From: Cryobacterium levicorallinum
GTDB lineage: Bacteria > Actinomycetota > Actinomycetes > Actinomycetales > Microbacteriaceae
Reading direction: 5' to 3'
Assembly: GCF_004402405.1 (NCBI RefSeq)
Contig: NZ_SOFE01000023.1
Location: 171,875-235,874 of the forward strand
DNA length: 64,000 bases
Shown: one piece after another, positions 62,344 through 64,000 of the stretch
Layout: each line of letters opens with the position of its first letter
Position numbering within the stretch: position 1 is the stretch's first letter
Notes under the pieces: model-generated
The model's database searches: none
The model's input: only the letters and a program-made list of their open reading frames with translations
What the model was told of the DNA's origin: nothing
Position numbers and translations under genes: made by a program

Positions 62344-63842
62344 CGTCAAGCTGGTTGTGAGTCAGTTCACGATCAGCTGGAAGCAGAGAAATGTCAATCA
62401 GCCCAGGGTTCACGACGGCAGAGATTCGCGAGTTTGTTTATGAGTACCACGCGATCGTGCACGGAGGAAAGACTGCCTGGCGCGTGGAGCGCGGGGTCTC
62501 GTCGCACACGTTGAGACGGTGGAGCGACGCGGTTTTCGCTGGCGATCTCGACCGCGGGCTCATTCCGCGAGAGGCTAGTCAGATGACTATTCCATCGGAG
62601 AAACGCACGGCGCTGGCGAAATTGCGTGCTGCGGAGCGCGAAGCGCAGGCGGCTGAGGTCGCACGTTTGAGTGGTCGTGTGCGCGAGTTGGAGGAGGCCA
62701 ATACCGCGTTGGGAAAAGCTATCGGGCTCTTGCACGCGATGAGCGAGGAAGAGCCCGCAGCCACCCCGACGACACCCGATCCATCCAGTTCCTGACGTTG
62801 GAGAACGACCTCGTTGCGGAGCTGACGCGCGCGACGGGGTCGCAACGTCAAGCGTTGACGATCACGGGCGTGGCCCGCTCCACTTGGCAGTACCGGCAGG
62901 CGCCCCGCGCGCGGGTGCTCAAACCGATACCGCAGAAGGAACGCGCGTATCTATCGCGTATCGACTCGGCCGATCGGGCCGTGATCGAGACGAAGATCAC
63001 GGCGGGTTGGAAAAAGGGAAACGCGGTCGATCACACGTTCGCGTCCACCTGGGACGCGGGCGTCATGCTGGCCGGACGGCGGTCGTGGTGGCGGATCGCG
63101 GCCGATATCGAGGACCAGAGCGCCCACCCCATCGTGCCCACCCGGCGGGGATCTAAAACACCCTGCGCCAAGCCGGTACTGATCGCGACGGGACCCATGC
63201 ACGTGTGGTCGTGGGACATTACCGACCTGCACTCTCCGTGGCGGGGGAAGGCGTTCAAGGCGTACTCGATCATCGACATTTGGTCGCGCAAAATCGTCGG
63301 CTTCCGGGCCGAGGACCGCGAGAGCGACCATCTCGCGGTGGACATGTTCGAGACCGCTTTCCGTGAGCAAGGCACTCCGAAGTTCGTCCACGCCGACTCC
63401 GGCCCGTCGATGCGCTCGGATGCGCTGGCCGTTCTCCTCAGCGGGCTCGACGTTGCCAAGACCCACAATCGGCCCTATGTTTCCAATGACAATCCGTACT
63501 CAGAATCTGAGTTCCGCACGATGAAATACCGCCCCAATTACCCCGGAATATTCGACAGCCTTGAGTCCGCTCGCGACCACTTGAACGACTACGTGCCTTG
63601 GTATAACACCAGCCACAAACACTCCGGCATCGCGTTGTTCTCGCCGCTGGAAGTCCACGATGGCTCGTGGCGACGGGCCCATTTCAAGCGCGACCTCGCC
63701 CTGCAGAGATACCACCGCACAAGCATCCAGAACGGTTCCGTGCACGACCCACAACCCCAGCCCCAGCCGGCACCGTCGGGATCAATCATCGTCCCGACAA
63801 AATCGTCAAAAACTAAGCCAAGTGACTCCACACAGCTTGACG
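62344..63842 (+). mobile_element. IS3-family insertion sequence (approximate limits)
   Basis: CGTCAAGCTG at 62344-62353 and CAGCTTGACG at 63833-63842 are perfect inverted repeats. The match continues imperfectly inward to GAGTCA on both sides. The two genes orfA and orfB are between and across these ends. The outer limits and target duplication cannot be fixed by eye. Confidence 0.65.
62391..62795 (+). CDS. IS3-family transposase OrfA
   Basis: The 134-residue protein has an N-terminal helix-turn-helix (GGKTAWRVERGVSSHTLRRW) and a C-terminal leucine-zipper-like region (EVARLSGRVRELEEANTALG) as in IS3 OrfA. Two bases separate it from OrfB, so programmed frameshifting or coupling could link the two. 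Confidence 0.82.
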   Translation: MSISPGFTTAEIREFVYEYHAIVHGGKTAWRVERGVSSHTLRRWSDAVFAGDLDRGLIPREASQMTIPSEKRTALAKLRAAEREAQAAEVARLSGRVRELEEANTALGKAIGLLHAMSEEEPAATPTTPDPSSS

Positions 63843-63889
63843 TTGATACTGGAAACAGCCGTTCAGGGCATGACCCTCAACTTGACTGA
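62798..63889 (+). CDS. IS3-family transposase OrfB
   Basis: The 363-residue protein has the integrase core D-D-E motif: WSWDITDLHSP, VHADSGPSMRS and SESEFRTMKY. The start is a TTG at 62798. The C-terminal 50 residues (QPQPQPAPSG onward) run through the right inverted repeat and 47 bp beyond, so the natural C-terminus may be altered. Confidence 0.85.
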   Translation: MENDLVAELTRATGSQRQALTITGVARSTWQYRQAPRARVLKPIPQKERAYLSRIDSADRAVIETKITAGWKKGNAVDHTFASTWDAGVMLAGRRSWWRIAADIEDQSAHPIVPTRRGSKTPCAKPVLIATGPMHVWSWDITDLHSPWRGKAFKAYSIIDIWSRKIVGFRAEDRESDHLAVDMFETAFREQGTPKFVHADSGPSMRSDALAVLLSGLDVAKTHNRPYVSNDNPYSESEFRTMKYRPNYPGIFDSLESARDHLNDYVPWYNTSHKHSGIALFSPLEVHDGSWRRAHFKRDLALQRYHRTSIQNGSVHDPQPQPQPAPSGSIIVPTKSSKTKPSDSTQLDVDTGNSRSGHDPQLD

Positions 63890-64000
63890 CGGCCCCGCGA
63901 GGGGTCTGTCTTTGCTTTGATCTGTCTGGCCTGGGCGGTGTCACAGTGTCGGCCGGGCGGGCATGACCTCATAGGAGCTTGACCTCTTCGACCCGGTCTC
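63890..64000. other. Window end, no gene seen
   Basis: A short hairpin, CCCC-GCGA-GGGG, lies at about 63893-63904 just after OrfB. The remaining bases do not reveal a gene before the window ends. Confidence 0.35.

Noticed and set aside
63907..64000. The start of another insertion sequence at the window end
   Set aside because: The GGTCAAGCTCC-like bases on the minus strand are suggestive only; too little sequence remains to decide.

Overview
The window comes from a high-GC actinobacterium, most likely a member of the Microbacteriaceae. The support is the pervasive GCGGATGC/GCATCCG words, GTG starts, and a mycothiol-type DsbA-fold reductase plus an NrdH redoxin. I cannot name a genus. No complete rRNA, tRNA or CRISPR array is visible.

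Layout. (1) 1-11.4 kb is an accessory and defence block. It opens with a decayed tyrosine-integrase N-terminus (58-225). A 1,084-residue protein follows, with a PD-(D/E)XK-like nuclease motif and long runs of LRV/HEAT-like repeats (680-3934). It is convergent with a two-gene Gabija anti-phage operon (gajA 7804-6089, gajB 6092-4350). After these come small membrane proteins, a frameshifted lipoprotein gene and a zinc-ribbon protein. (2) 10.98-31.97 kb is a catabolic island of about 20.9 kb. It is bounded by two identical 51-bp direct repeats carrying the 3' half of a tRNA. Just inside the left repeat lie an excisionase-like gene and an integrase truncated before its catalytic C-terminus. The rest is a minus-strand cre-type operon (aldehyde dehydrogenase, HD phosphohydrolase, ferredoxin reductase, ferredoxin, SDR, split PEP-synthase-like phenol kinase, P450, IclR) divergent from a plus-strand IclR-pobA-pcaHGB-pcaDC-pcaIJ-pcaF run. 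(3) 32.37-42.69 kb is a Tn402/Tn5053-like transposon (tniA, tniB, tniQ and a serine resolvase). Its cargo is a MacAB-like exporter, a lipoprotein, a small secreted two-cysteine peptide, a zinc-ribbon protein and an NrdH redoxin. (4) 42.9-62.1 kb holds many short regulator-effector pairs (Rrf2/NAD(P)-binding protein, PadR/membrane protein, ArsR/AHSA1, MocR/DMT exporter, MerR/VOC, winged helix/membrane protein), two adjacent gene fragments, a photolyase-like protein with apparently inverted domain order, and a dispersed 74-bp repeat with inverted ends. (5) 62.3-63.9 kb is an IS3-family element.

How the genes work together. The island by itself predicts a complete route. p-Cresol (or another 4-alkylphenol) is phosphorylated by the split kinase. 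The P450 with its ferredoxin and reductase, the SDR and the aldehyde dehydrogenase oxidise the methyl group, and the HD enzyme removes the phosphate. PobA then makes protocatechuate, and PcaHG, PcaB, PcaDC, PcaIJ and PcaF take it to succinyl-CoA and acetyl-CoA. Two divergent IclR genes sit between the halves with a perfect 9-bp palindrome between them. No dedicated uptake gene is present. The strongest leads for something new are the nuclease-LRV protein beside Gabija, the exporter/secreted-peptide cargo of the transposon, and the mobile cre-pob-pca island.
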